A DNA stretch of 64,000 nucleotides from Verrucomicrobiota bacterium. GTDB lineage: Bacteria > Verrucomicrobiota > Verrucomicrobiia > Limisphaerales > J093. This document shows positions 28,701 through 37,825 of this stretch, piece after piece (positions within the stretch are counted from its first letter, which is position 1; every line of letters begins with the position of its first letter). The stretch is taken from assembly GCA_027493615.1 (NCBI GenBank), contig JAOSKK010000038.1, positions 744,001 through 808,000 of the forward strand, read 5' to 3'. The translations under genes and the position numbers were made by a program. The notes beneath the pieces were generated by a model. It did no database searches. It saw only the letters and a list, made by a program, of their open reading frames with translations, and was not told the DNA's origin.

Positions 28701-29912
28701 ATGTTCGAGACGTACGATCGCGAAGTGTTGGGGCTGGTGCCCGAGCCGGCGGCGGTGGCGGGACTGCATCCGCGGCTGGGGATTGTCGGCGGCGGCCAAC
28801 TGGCTCGCATGACGGCGATGGCGGCGCTACGCCTGGGCTGCGACGTCGTCGTGCTGGAGCGGGAGAGCTACAGCCCGGCGGCGCGGCTCGCCACGCATTC
28901 CCTGGTGGGCGACTGGAATGATCCCGGGACGCTGCGTGCCCTGGCGTCACGGGTGGACGTGGTGACCCTCGAAAACGAGTTCGTCGAGGCCGACGCCCTT
29001 CGCGTGCTGGCGGACGGCGGCTCCACGGTGTGGCCCAGCCCGCAAACGGTCGGGTTGGTCCAGGACAAGCTGCGGCAGAAGCAGCGGCTCGCGGACGCCG
29101 GGCTGCCGGTGCCCCGGCTGCGGGCGGTGGACCATCTCGACGAGCTGGAGGCGGCCGCGGTTGAATTTGGGCTGCCCCTGCTGCTCAAGGCGCGACGCAA
29201 TGCCTACGACGGCAAGGGCAATGCGACGCTTCGTTCGCGGGCGGATTTCGCGCCGGCCTGGCAACGGCTGGGCGGCGGCGAGGGGCGGGCGCTTTTTGTC
29301 GAGGCGTTCTGCGACTTCACCGCCGAACTGGCGGTGATCATCACGCGCGGGCAGCGGGGTGAGCTGGCGGTCTATCCGGTGGTCGAGACCGTCCAGCGCG
29401 ATCATGTCTGCCATCTCGTGCGCGCCCCGGCGCCGGTGCCGAAGGAGGTCGCGGCGCGGGTGACGGAGGTAGCGCGCCGCGCGGTGGAAGCGGTTGGGGC
29501 GGTGGGCAGCTTTGGGGTGGAGCTGTTCCTGACGCGGGCGGGGGAGGTGCTCGTCAACGAGTTGGCGCCGCGGGTCCACAACTCGGGCCACTACAGCCTC
29601 GAGGCGTGCGTGTGCTCGCAGTTCGAGAACCATGTCCGGGCCGTGTTCGGCTGGCCGCTGGGCTCGACCCGGATGGTGGCGCCGGCCGCGGTGATGGTGA
29701 ACCTGCTCGGGGCGGTGCGGGCGCCCGGGCGGGTGAAGGGGTTGGAGCAGGCGCTCGCGGTGCCGGGTGCGCGGGTGCATCTCTACGGCAAAGCCATGAG
29801 CGGGGTGGGCCGGAAGCTGGGCCACGTCACGGCGCTCGGGTCGAGCCTGGCCGAGGCCGAGGTGTTGGCCCGGCGTTGCGCGCGGGCGATTCGTTTTGGA
29901 GGTGAAACATGA
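28701..29912 (+). CDS. purK: 5-(carboxyamino)imidazole ribonucleotide synthase
   Basis: PurK uses ATP and bicarbonate to carboxylate AIR to N5-CAIR. This 403-residue ATP-grasp protein is in one frame: the N-terminal dinucleotide-like loop HPRLGIVGGGQLARMTAMAA, TLENEFVEADAL, the ATP-grasp central part LPLLLKARRNAYDGKGNATL and VNELAPRVHNSGHYSLEAC near the C-terminus. The start at 28701 lies four bases after the ppc stop and the stop overlaps purE (ATGA). The order ppc-purK-purE therefore looks like one operon. Confidence 0.97.
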   Translation: MFETYDREVLGLVPEPAAVAGLHPRLGIVGGGQLARMTAMAALRLGCDVVVLERESYSPAARLATHSLVGDWNDPGTLRALASRVDVVTLENEFVEADALRVLADGGSTVWPSPQTVGLVQDKLRQKQRLADAGLPVPRLRAVDHLDELEAAAVEFGLPLLLKARRNAYDGKGNATLRSRADFAPAWQRLGGGEGRALFVEAFCDFTAELAVIITRGQRGELAVYPVVETVQRDHVCHLVRAPAPVPKEVAARVTEVARRAVEAVGAVGSFGVELFLTRAGEVLVNELAPRVHNSGHYSLEACVCSQFENHVRAVFGWPLGSTRMVAPAAVMVNLLGAVRAPGRVKGLEQALAVPGARVHLYGKAMSGVGRKLGHVTALGSSLAEAEVLARRCARAIRFGGET

Positions 29913-30400
29913 GGAACCGGAATCCGCAGGTGGGGATCGTGATGGGCAGCGATTCCGACTGGCCCACGCTGCAAGCGGCGGCGGCGGTCTGCGCGGAGTT
30001 TGGGGTGCCGTGCGAGGTCCGGGTGCTCTCGGCGCACCGCACGCCGGAGGACATGGCCCGCTACGCCCGAGAGGCGCACGGACGCGGTCTGCGCGTGCTG
30101 ATTGCCGGGGCGGGCGGCGCGGCGCATCTGCCGGGCATGGTGGCGAGTCACACGCCATTGCCGGTCATTGGCGTGCCGGTGGAGAGCCGGGCGTTGAAGG
30201 GACTGGATTCGTTGCTGTCCATCGTGCAGATGCCCGCGGGCGTGCCGGTCGCCACGGTCGCCATCGGCGGTGGCCGGAACGCAGGGTTGCTGGCGGTGCA
30301 GATTTTGGGGGCCAGGGACGCGGGGCTGCGCCGGCGAATGGTGCGTTTCAAGCAGCAACTGGCGGCCGAATCGAGGCGGAAGAACGTGCGGCTTCAGGGC
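29909..30400 (+). CDS. purE: N5-carboxyaminoimidazole ribonucleotide mutase, 3' end uncertain
   Basis: PurE converts N5-CAIR to CAIR. The class I signatures are clear: VGIVMGSDSDWPTLQAAA, VRVLSAHRTPEDMARYA, IAGAGGAAHLPGMVASHT, and VPVATVAIGGGRNAGLLAVQ. The ATG is preceded by GGAGG. Family members have about 165 residues, so the end should be near 30390-30410, after RFKQQLAAESRRK. No stop occurs there in this frame; the frame runs on through intergenic text and into the transporter region until 31213, which I read as a lost stop from a local indel. The stated end is an estimate from family length. Confidence 0.9.
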
Positions 30401-30552
30401 GCTTGTCTTCACCCGCTGCCGGCCCCCGGCCGGCCGGCCGGTTCGAAAGGGCAAGGCGGGCTGAGGGATCCCGGGGCTTTCGGAGGGGTCGGTCCGGCTC
30501 TTCGACGGGCAGGACATGGCAGCCATCTTCCCGCCACGTCCCTTCCCACCCT

Positions 30553-30582
30553 GCGGACGCCTCCTGACGTCGGCGCCTACGG
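30553..30582. repeat. Repeat family B, single arm
   Basis: GGACGCCTCCTGACGTCGGC followed by GCCTACGG is a slightly changed right arm of family B without its partner arm. It sits in the gap between purE and the bicarbonate transporter gene. Confidence 0.6.
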
Positions 30583-30653
30583 CCGGGGCCGGATAAGGAC
30601 CGTCGGAAAAGGACTCGTGGTCGCGACCGGAATGGCTAGGCTTGCGGCCCGAG

Positions 30654-31638
30654 ATGGATCTCCTCGAGGCCATTCGTGTCAATCTGCTGAGCCCGGCGGT
30701 GCTGTTCTTCGCGCTGGGGGTGGTGGCGGCGCTGGTGAAGAGCGACCTGCGGATTCCGGAGGCGTTGTACTTGGCGCTGACGATCTATCTGCTCACCGCG
30801 ATCGGGTTCAAAGGCGGGGTGGCGATCGCTGCGGCGGGCTGGGGGCGGTGTGGTGGCCGGCGCTGGCCGCCGCGCTGTTGGGAGGCCTCATTCCCCTCTG
30901 GACCTATCCGTTGTTGCGGCACGTGGGCCGTCTGGCGCCCGTGGACGCCGCGGCACTGGCAGCCCATTACGGGTCGGTGAGCGCCGTGACGTTCATCGCG
31001 GCGACGAACTTTCTGAAGCAACTCGGGCAACCGTACGAGGGGTTTGCGGCGGCGTTTCTGGCGGTGATGGAATCGCCCGCCATCATCGTGGGCATCCTGT
31101 TGGGGAAAGCGGCCGCGCATGACCGTGTCGGGGCGTGGGGCCGTCGATGCGGCTGGCGCTGCGCGAGGCGGTCTGTGGTCGGAGCGTGCTCTTGCTGGTG
31201 GGCAGCCTGGTGATCGGGGCCCTGTGCGGCGAGCGCGGGATGGCGGGGGTCGAGGGGTTCTTTGTGACGCCCTTTCAGGGGGTGCTGGCGCTGTTCCTGT
31301 TGGAGATGGGGTTGGTGGCGGCGCGGCGGATTGGGGACTTGCGGAAGGTGGGACCGTTTCTGCTTGGGTTTGGGGTGGCGCGCCGTTGGTGCACGGGGCG
31401 TTGGGGGTGTTGGTGGGCAACGGGGTGGGCTTGAGTCTGGGAGGGACGACGCTGCTCGGGGTGCTGGCTGCGAGCGCGTCGTATATCGCGGGCGCCGGCG
31501 GCGATGCGGCTGTCCCTGCCGGAGGCGAACCCGACACTCTACCTGACTTCGTCGCTGGTGATCACGTTTCCGTTCAACATCACGGTGGGCATTCCGCTCT
31601 ACTTCGGTCTGGCCCGCTGGCTGCATGCGATGCCATGA
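30654..31638 (+). CDS. sbtA: SbtA-family sodium-dependent bicarbonate transporter, several frameshifts
   Basis: This is a membrane protein of about 325 residues with around ten hydrophobic segments. SbtA imports bicarbonate with sodium in cyanobacteria. Reading across at least four indels gives the family text: NLLSPAVLFFALGVVAALVKSDLRIPEALY, LTAIGFKGGVAIA, LAAHYGSVSAVTFIAATNFL, ESPAIIVGILLG, GVLALFLLEMGLVAARRIGDL, LGGTTLLGVLAASASYIA, and finally RLSLPEANPTLYLTSSLVIT and FPFNITVGIPLYFGLARWLH. The positions of the indels are near 30838, 31135, 31378 and 31500. The stop overlaps the PII-like gene (ATGA), the usual sbtA-sbtB order. Bicarbonate is also the substrate of ppc and purK upstream. Confidence 0.88.
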
Positions 31639-31936
31639 CGACGCACCCGATGCGATTGGTGACGGTGATCTGCGAGGCGCTGGCCGGGAACCGCTCGAGC
31701 GGTTGCTCGAGGAGGTGGGCGCACACGGGTACACGCTGTTCACGGTGGAAGGACGCGGTACGCAGGGGCGGCGGACGGCCGACATCGACGCGTTCGCCAA
31801 CATCCAGGTCGAGGTTATCGCCCCCGGCGCGGTGGCTGGCGAACTGCTGGCGCGGCTAGAGCGCGATTTTTTCCCGCGCTACGCCATGGTGGCGTACGAG
31901 AGCGAGGTGCGCGTGCTGCGGCGCGACAAGTTTTGA
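31635..31936 (+). CDS. sbtB: SbtB-like PII-family regulatory protein, one frameshift
   Basis: This is a PII-like protein of about 100 residues that should bind adenine nucleotides and gate SbtA. The N-terminus THPMRLVTVICEALAG is in frame with the ATG at 31635. After an indel near 31690 it continues EPLERLLEEVGAHGYTLFTV, EGRGTQGRRTADIDAFANIQ and YAMVAYESEVRVLRRDKF. The T-loop carries the short GRGTQGRR sequence, and the C-terminal Cys-rich R-loop of cyanobacterial SbtB is absent. It is coupled to sbtA by an ATGA overlap. Confidence 0.88.
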
Positions 31937-31939
31937 GGA

Positions 31940-32096
31940 GTGTCCTGCTCCTCTCGGACCTGCGCGGGGACCATGAACCTGAAAGCGCCGGTAAACCGGA
32001 CGCACTCCAAACGCTGGCGCGGGACGGACGGGCTCGGCCCATCGCGAAGCGTCTGGAGTGCGGGGGTTCACCCCCGCTTTTCGTGCACGGTTCATG
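31940..32096 (+). repeat. Repeat family A, copy 2
   Basis: Same layout and orientation as 26020-26178: a CTGCTCCTCTCGGACCTGCG lead, CCATGAACCTGAAAGCGCCG, an inverted repeat around CACTCCAAACGC and GCGTCTGGAGTGCG, the hairpin GGGGGTTCACCCCCGC, and an end at GGTTCATGG. It lies between sbtB and the convergent recO. Confidence 0.9.
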
Positions 32097-32168
32097 GGGG
32101 GCCCCCGAACTCCAGGCGGCCGAGCCGGCTCGACCCTGTCATGTCCGGCCTTTCAAGCCGGGCGGACG

Positions 32169-32867
32169 TCACCGCCCGGGGCGGGGTCCGCAGCGCGGGG
32201 AGGGAGGAGGAGCGGGAGGATCGGAAGTTGCCAGCGCTTCCCGGCGGCCGCGGGGGATGCGGCCGAGGTGATCCATCAGGAAGCGAGCCAGGAACCGGTC
32301 GAGTTCGGACGTGGCCGTGGGGTCGACTGGGAGCTGGGCGAGATCGGCCAGGGGCGTCGTGTTGAGGGCCTGGGCGAGGCGTTGGGTCTCGGGACGCACG
32401 TGGGAAAGGGTGAGCGGGGGTTCGAGGCCCGAAGCGGCGAGGAGCCGGAGTTCAAAGGCGAGGAGGCGCTGCGGGAGGGTCGGGCCTGAACTGAGGCAGG
32501 AGAGGAGTTCGCGGTAGAGTTGGTGGAGCTCGGGGACGGCGGCCTCGGGTTCGGTGGCGGTTTCGAGGAGGAGGGCGGCGTAAGCGGCCTGGCGGAGGTT
32601 GGCGAGGCGGGTGCGCAGCGCGGGATGCGTCTCGAGGAGCACCACTTCGCGGAGGAAATGCAAATCCGAGCGGCGACGCCGCTGAAAGCTGAACTGGGCT
32701 TCGTAGCCCAGGTCGAGCTTGCCGCGGAACGGGGACTTGGGGCGGCGTGCGCCTTGGGCGACGGTGGCCAGGCGACCGTACTCGGCCGTGAGCCAGTGGA
32801 CGATGAGGCTGGTGTCGGTGAGGAGGCGCGTGCGGAGGACCACGCCGCTGGCCGGTTCGAGGCTCAC
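32169..32867 (-). CDS. recO: DNA repair protein RecO
   Basis: RecO helps load RecA at gaps through the RecFOR pathway. The N-terminal OB fold is visible: ASGVVLRTRLLTDTSLIVHWLTAEYGRLATVAQGARRPKSPFRG. LELRLLAASGLEPPL-like text (AFELRLLAASGLEPPL) marks the second domain. At 232 residues it is of normal size, though the four-Cys zinc motif of some RecO proteins is missing. The start is a GTG at 32867, overlapping the stop of the DUF502 gene (GTGA). It is the last gene of the hit-phoH-ybeY-DUF502-recO operon. Confidence 0.9.
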   Translation of the reverse strand: MSLEPASGVVLRTRLLTDTSLIVHWLTAEYGRLATVAQGARRPKSPFRGKLDLGYEAQFSFQRRRRSDLHFLREVVLLETHPALRTRLANLRQAAYAALLLETATEPEAAVPELHQLYRELLSCLSSGPTLPQRLLAFELRLLAASGLEPPLTLSHVRPETQRLAQALNTTPLADLAQLPVDPTATSELDRFLARFLMDHLGRIPRGRREALATSDPPAPPPSPRCGPRPGR

Positions 32868-33543
32868 AAGGCGGCCGACAGTTCGCGCGGGACAGGGGGT
32901 GGAGGGAGGCGGTAGTCGGGGACGACGGAACCGAGGCTGATGACGTACTTGATGCCTTCGGCGACGGACATGTCCAGGGGGTGACCTGGTTGCGCGGGAC
33001 GACGAGGAGGAAACCGCTGGTGGGATTGGGTGTGGTGGGGACGAAGACGCCGACGAGGTCCTCGCCCAGGCGGGTCTCGACCTCGGGATGTTCCTCGCTG
33101 GTGATGAAGGCGATCGTGTAGAGGCCCTGGCGCGGGTATTGGATGAGGACGACCTGCTTGAACGCGGACTTCTTCGTGCTGGAGAAGGCCTCGTTCACCT
33201 GCTTGACGGTGCCGTAGATCTTGTTGAGCAAGGGCAGCCGGAGCATCCAGATGTCCACGAAGCCGATGACTCTCCGGATGATGTAGTAGCGGGTGGCGCG
33301 TCCGATGAGGGTGATCAGCATCACGGCCAGCGCCAGCGCGGCCACGCTCCAGTACCAGTGCATCGGGCCGAGACCCTCGTTGGCGTGGGTGAGGGGCTTG
33401 GGCACCCAGAACAGCAGGACGTCCGTGATGCTCGAAACGGTGCCGAAGAGCCAGCGCACCACCGCGACGGTGATCACGGCCGGCAACACGACGGCCAACC
33501 CCGTCAGGAAGTTGGCACGCCAGCGTTGAAACTCCGACTTCAC
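32864..33543 (-). CDS. DUF502-family membrane protein, one frameshift
   Basis: This is a protein of about 225 residues with two hydrophobic hairpins: NFLTGLAVVLPAVITVAVVRWLFGTV and WYWSVAALALAVMLITLIG. It continues RLPLLNKIYGTVKQVNEAFSS, FKQVVLIQYPRQGLYTIAFIT and TTPNPTSGFLLVVPR, all characteristic of DUF502. After an indel near 32985 the end reads PLDMSVAEGIKYVISLGSVV. The molecular function is unknown. The GTG at 33543 overlaps the ybeY stop, and its own stop overlaps recO. Confidence 0.9.
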
Positions 33544-34107
33544 GGGCGGACGTTACCGGCGTGCCCGAGCTGGTTGAAGGGAAATGTGGCGGCCAGGCGG
33601 CGGACGAGGCGGTGCTCGACGCGTTTGAGTTCGCGGCGGGGGCCGGGGGCGAGGTCGTCGTAACCGCACAGGTGGAGCAGGCCATGCACCACGTAGCGGA
33701 CGAGTTCCGCGGGCCAGGTGGTGCCCCAGGCGCGAGCCTGGCGGCGGGCTTCGTCCAGGCAGATGCAGAGGTCGCCGTGGAGGACGCGGGCCGCGCCCGG
33801 TCCGGGGAGGCGGCCCGTTCATGCAGGGCGTAATCGAACGTGATCACGTCGGTAGGACCTTGGTGGCCGAGAAAGCGTTCGTTCAACCGGGCCATGGCCG
33901 GGGCGTCGAGAAGGACGAGGGCGAGGGTGCCCGTTGGAGGTGCGGTGCGGACGGGGGAAGCGCGGCGCAGGCGGCCAGGGCAATGCGGCGGAGCAGGCGG
34001 GTGTTGATGCGCCAGGTGGGGTGGCGATTGCGGAGCGTGAGGTGGAGCCGGTCCGACCCGGCGGGAGAGGGCGAGGAAGGGTGGGGAGACGGGGCGGCCG
34101 GTTTCAT
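33540..34107 (-). CDS. ybeY: Endoribonuclease YbeY (rRNA maturation), several frameshifts
   Basis: YbeY is a zinc metallo-RNase for 16S rRNA 3'-end processing and ribosome quality control. Pieces in three frames join into the family: HLTLRNRHPTWRINTRLLRR, GTLALVLLDAPAMARLNERF, LGHQGPTDVITFDY, DLCICLDEARRQARAWG and VVHGLLHLCGYDDLAPGPRR. The zinc motif HGxLHLxGYDH has its first two His; the third position reads D in GYDD. The start at 34107 overlaps the phoH stop (ATGA) and the stop overlaps the DUF502 start. The phoH-ybeY order is very common in bacteria and supports the call. Confidence 0.87.
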
Positions 34108-35066
34108 TCCGAAACACCGCGGTGGGCTTCGTAGGCGGCGAGGATGCGGCGGACGAGGGGGTGCCGGACGACGTCGGCTTTACCGAGCTCGATCATGCCG
34201 ATGCCTTCGACGTTGGCGAGGGCCTGGCGGGCCTCGAGGAGGCCGGAGGGTTTGTGTTTCGGGAGGTCGATCTGGGTGCGGTCGCCGGTGATGACAGCGC
34301 GGGAGTTGAAGCCGAGGCGGGTGAGGAACATGAACATCTGTTCGGTGGTCGAGTTCTGGGCTTCGTCGAAGATGATGAATGCGTTGTTGAGGGTGCGACC
34401 GCGCATGTAGGCGAGCGGGGCGATTTCGATGACGCCGCGCTCCATGTGCCGCTGGATGTCGTCGGCGGGGAGCATGTCGTGGAGGGCGTCGTAGAGGGGG
34501 CGCAGGTAGGGGGCGAGCTTCTCCTGGAGGTCGCCAGGGAGGAAACCGAGGGCTTCGCCGGCCTCGACGGCCGGGCGGGTGAGGATGAGGCGGTTGACCT
34601 GGTTGTCGCGGAGGGCGGCGGTGGCCATGGCCATGGCGAGGTAGGTCTTGCCCGTGCCGGCCGGGCCGATGCCAAAGGTGATGACATTCTGGCGGATCGC
34701 CTCGATGTAACGCCGTTGGCCGGTCGTCTTAGGGGGTGACGGTGGCTTTCTTGGCGGAGGTCTGGATCCGCTCGGCATGCAGGTCCTGGAGGGGCGGCGA
34801 CGCCCTCGGCCTTCACGACGCCGAGGGCGAGGGCGAAGTCCTGGTTGCGGACCAGGCTGCCGCTGCGGACTTGGGCTTCGGAGGAGGGCGAACAGGTGAC
34901 GGGCGCGGCCGACATTCTCGGGGTCGCCGTCCAGCTTGATCCAGGCGTCGCGGGCGGTGGCTTTGACGCCGAGCTCGGCGCGGAGGGCTTCAAGGTTGCG
35001 CGCGTCATGGTTGAAGAGCTGCGAAGCCAGGCGGGCGTTGTCGAAATGCAGCGTCTCCGAGGGCAT
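34104..35066 (-). CDS. phoH: PhoH-family ATPase, two frameshifts
   Basis: This is a PhoH-like P-loop protein of about 320 residues. It starts MPSETLHFDNARLASQLFNH. After a broken stretch (about 34745-34870, two indels, where EGVAAPPGPAC is seen in another frame) the core resumes: TTGQRRYIEAIRQNVITFGI, Walker A GPAGTGKTYLAMA, ILTRPAVEAGEALGFLPGDL, Walker B FIIFDEAQNSTTEQM and NSRAVITGDRTQIDLPKHKP. PhoH proteins are RNA-related ATPases that usually neighbour ybeY, as here. The ATG at 35066 follows the inferred stop of the HIT gene by one base. Confidence 0.93.
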   Translation of the reverse strand: MPSETLHFDNARLASQLFNHDARNLEALRAELGVKATARDAWIKLDGDPENVGRARHLFALLRSPSPQRQPGPQPGLRPRPRRREGRGRRRPSRTCMPSGSRPPPRKPPSPPKTTGQRRYIEAIRQNVITFGIGPAGTGKTYLAMAMATAALRDNQVNRLILTRPAVEAGEALGFLPGDLQEKLAPYLRPLYDALHDMLPADDIQRHMERGVIEIAPLAYMRGRTLNNAFIIFDEAQNSTTEQMFMFLTRLGFNSRAVITGDRTQIDLPKHKPSGLLEARQALANVEGIGMIELGKADVVRHPLVRRILAAYEAHRGVSE

Positions 35067-35067
35067 A

Positions 35068-35591
35068 TCAGGCGGGGTCGGGCGAACGGGCGGGTTGGGG
35101 GCTTGGTCTTCGGCGAGGGCGGCGCGCAGGCGGGCGGCGACGTCCTTGAGGGCCTCGGGCACGACCGAGGTGTTGGCGAGGACGGGCATGAAGTTGGTGT
35201 CGCCGTTCCAGCGGGGGACGACATGGACGTGGAGGTGATCGCGGACGCCGGCGCCGGCGACCTGGCCGAGGTTCAAGCCCACGTTGAAGCCGTCGGGCCG
35301 CATCGTGCGGCGGAGGGCGTTGAGGCAACGGCGGGTGAGCCGCATGAGGTCGAGGAGCTCCTGGTCGACGAGGTCGTTGAGGTCAGCGGTTTGTTTGTAG
35401 GGCACGACGAGGAGGTGTCCGCCGTTGTAGGGATAGGTGTTCAGGACGGCGTAGCAAGTGCGTTCCCGGGCCAGGACGTGGTTCTCGATGTCGGCTGGGG
35501 ACTGGGCGATCTGCGTGAACAGCGACACGTCCGACGGCGGCTTGGGAGCCAGGATGTACTCGATGCGCCAGGGGGCGTGCAGATGTTCCAT
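35068..35591 (-). CDS. HIT-family nucleotide hydrolase/transferase, frameshift near the end
   Basis: This is a protein of about 174 residues of the histidine-triad superfamily, probably a diadenosine-polyphosphate-type enzyme. The signature HLHVHVVPRWNGDTNFMP is complete, and ENHVLARERTCYAVLNTYPY NGGHLLVVPYKQ is typical of the HIT-domain AP4A-phosphorylase group. In the raw frame it is fused to PhoH, but another frame offers a stop at 35068 directly before the PhoH ATG. I therefore think one indel near 35130 hides the true end and that the two are separate genes. The start is the ATG at 35591. Confidence 0.87.
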
Positions 35592-35655
35592 GGTGGCCAC
35601 GCTAGTCAGGTCGGCGGGGCTTGTCAAAGCCCGCGAGGCGCCGGGACTGTCGGGG

Positions 35656-36533
35656 TCAGGTGAGGCGTCCGAGCTCGGCTTTCACCGCTTGGATGAAGGC
35701 GGGATTGGTGCCACAGCAACCGCCGATGAAGCTCGCGCCTGCGGCGACCAGCGCCGGGACATGGGCGGCGAACTCGGCGGGGTGGTGCGATAGACGACGC
35801 GGCCTTGCTCCACCACCGGCAAGCCCGCGTTGGGCTTGATCCAGAGGGGCCGGTCGGTCGCGGCCTTGAGCCGTCGGCACACCGGAATGTAGCCCTCGAT
35901 GCCCAGGCCGCAGTTGGCGCCGATCACGTGTGCGCCGGCCGCTGTCAACTCCGCCGCCACCGTCTCGGGCGTGAGCCCCATCATGGTCCGGTCCTGGTCT
36001 TTGCCTGAGTCAAAGACCAGACAGACGACGACGGGGAGCCCGGTGGTCTGGGCGGCGGCCAGGGCGATCTTGGCCTCCTCGAGGTCAGCCATGGTTTCGA
36101 TCACGAGGGCGTCCGGGCCACCCGCGGCCAGGGCGCGGACCTGTTCCTCGAACGCGGCCCGCAGGGCTTCCGGGGTGGTGTCACCGGTGAGGAGCATCTT
36201 GCCGCTCGGTCCCATGGAAGCGAAGACGGCGGCGGCACCGGCTGCGGCCGCACGGGAGATCTCGACCCCGCGGCGGTTGAGTTCGGCGACGTGCGTCTCG
36301 AGGCCGTGTCCGGAAAGGCGCAGGCGATTGCTGCCGAAGGTGTTGGTGAGAATGACCCGGCTGCCCGCGGCCACGTAGGCGCGGGCGACTTCAGCCACCC
36401 GGTCCGGGTGGGTGAGGTTCCATTCGTCCGGGAAATCCCCGCTGGCCAGGCCGCGGGCCTGAAGCTCCGTGCCCCAGGCGCCGTCGGTGAGGACCGGCCC
36501 GGCCTGGAGGAGGTCGTGAAGCCGGGCATTCAT
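35656..36533 (-). CDS. Homocysteine S-methyltransferase-domain protein, one frameshift
   Basis: This corresponds to the homocysteine-binding domain of methionine synthase. The N-terminus is LLQAGPVLTDGAWGTELQAR, followed by ILTNTFGSNRLRLSGHGL. The zinc-ligand cysteines are in IGANCGLGIEGY and, after an indel near 35785, in FIGGCCGTNPAFIQAV. About 292 residues result, the usual size for this stand-alone module. It starts 17 bases after the stop of the corrinoid-protein gene, so both are likely one operon and act together as a split, vitamin B12-dependent methyl-transfer system. Confidence 0.9.
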
Positions 36534-36549
36534 GGGCGGGCGGACCCGC

Positions 36550-37193
36550 TCATGCCTGGGCCAGGCATTGGCGGGCGAGGTGGACAGCGCCGGGGGCGTT
36601 TTCGCTGAAGCCGTCCGCGCCGATTTCGTCGGCGTAGCGCTGCGTGATGGGGGCGCCGCCGATGAGGACCTTGACCTGCTGTCGGACGCCGGCGGACTGG
36701 AGGGCGTCGATGGTGGTCTTCATCGAGGGCATGGTGGTGGTGAGGAGGGCCGACATGGCGACGATCCGGGCGTTTTGCTCACGGACGGCGGCCACGAACT
36801 GCTCGGGGAGACGTTGACGCCGAGGTCAATGACCTCGAACCCCCCGCCTTCGAGCATGGCGGCCACGAGGTTCTTGCCGATGTCGTGAAGGTCGCCCTTG
36901 ACGGTCCCGATGGCGACGCGGGCCATGGGTTGGCGGCCGCCGGCGGTGAGGAGGGGCCGGATCAGCTCGAGCGAGGCTTTCATCGCGCGGGCGGAGATGA
37001 GCAATTCCGGCACGAAGTACTCGTTGCATTCGTAGCGCCGGCCGACCTCGGCCATGGCGGGCACCATGTGTTCGTTGACCAGCGCCAGGGGGTCCACGCC
37101 GGCTGCGAGGGCCTGCTCGGTGACTTCCCGGGCCTTCTTGGCATCGCCGCAAAGGACCGCCTCGGACAGTGCTTTCAGATCTTGCATAGACAT
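36550..37193 (-). CDS. Corrinoid (vitamin B12-binding) protein, one frameshift
   Basis: This is a protein of about 214 residues with a helical cap domain (MQDLKALSEAVLCGDAKKAR, NEHMVPAMAEVGRRYECNEYFVPELL) and a B12-binding Rossmann domain. The cobalt-ligating motif is GTVKGDLHDIGKNLVAAML. After an indel near 36815 it continues IVAMSALLTTTMPSMKTTID, VKVLIGGAPITQRYADEIGA and DGFSENAPGAVHLA. This is the architecture of methyltransferase cognate corrinoid proteins and of the central part of MetH. It precedes the homocysteine methyltransferase gene. No cobalamin riboswitch fits in the short gap upstream. Confidence 0.93.
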
Positions 37194-37312
37194 GCCGGTG
37201 TTGAACGCGCGGTGTTTACGGCGCGAACCGTGACAGCGGCCATGACCAAAGTCAATGCGGCGGGATTGCGGATTGCCGCCGGCGCGGTTTGGGCCACACT
37301 GGCCTGCGAGCG

Positions 37313-37774
37313 ATGGCAGGCGGTTTCTATGAACGGGGCGGAGGATGGGTCCTGACCCAGTCAGTGCTGATGGTGCTGGTGCTGGTCGGGGGTCCGCTGA
37401 CGCCGGGGGCGGCGGCGGGGTTGAGGCTGGCGCTGGCGGGGGTGCTGCTGCTGGCCGGCGCGGGTTTCGGCATCGCGGGCGCCTGGGTTCTGGGGCGCAA
37501 CCGGACGATCTTCCCGCGGCCCAACCCCGGCTCGCGGCTGGTCACCGGCGGCGTTTACCGTTGGGTGCGGCATCCGCTGTACGCGAGCCTGATGTGTCTG
37601 GCCTTTGCCTGGGCCTTGTACTGGTCGAGTTGGCCGACGGCGTTGGCGGCCATAGGGTTGACCGTGTTTCTCCGGGCGAAGGCCGCGCGGGAGGAAGTGT
37701 GGTTGCGCGAGCATTTCCCGGGTTATGCCGATTACGCGGGCCGGGTGCGCCGCTTCTTCCCGGGGGTTTGGTGA
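37313..37774 (+). CDS. Isoprenylcysteine carboxyl methyltransferase-like membrane protein
   Basis: This is a 153-residue integral membrane protein. Hydrophobic segments (VLTQSVLMVLVLVGGPLTPG, LALAGVLLLAGAGFGIAGAW) are followed by the ICMT/PEMT motif: GSRLVTGGVYRWVRHPLYAS, then EEVWLREHFPGYADYAGRVR. The RHPLY and E...FP-Y elements bind SAM in this family. The substrate is not known; bacterial members methylate phospholipids or small acceptors. The ATG at 37313 is preferred; a TTG at 37289 would add eight residues. Confidence 0.85.
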   Translation: MAGGFYERGGGWVLTQSVLMVLVLVGGPLTPGAAAGLRLALAGVLLLAGAGFGIAGAWVLGRNRTIFPRPNPGSRLVTGGVYRWVRHPLYASLMCLAFAWALYWSSWPTALAAIGLTVFLRAKAAREEVWLREHFPGYADYAGRVRRFFPGVW

Positions 37775-37825
37775 GCGCCCGCAGCCGTGTTCGGCCGGCG
37801 GGCATTTCGCGTCGCGGGTCCGGCC

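Noticed and set aside
29909..31213. A PurE-transporter fusion of 434 codons
   Set aside because: The C-terminal part is partly intergenic text and partly the correct SbtA frame for a short stretch only; a lost stop and indels explain it.
34104..35627. A HIT-PhoH fusion protein
   Set aside because: The raw frame is open across both, but another frame offers a HIT stop one base before the PhoH ATG and PhoH itself has nearby indels. Two genes are more likely.
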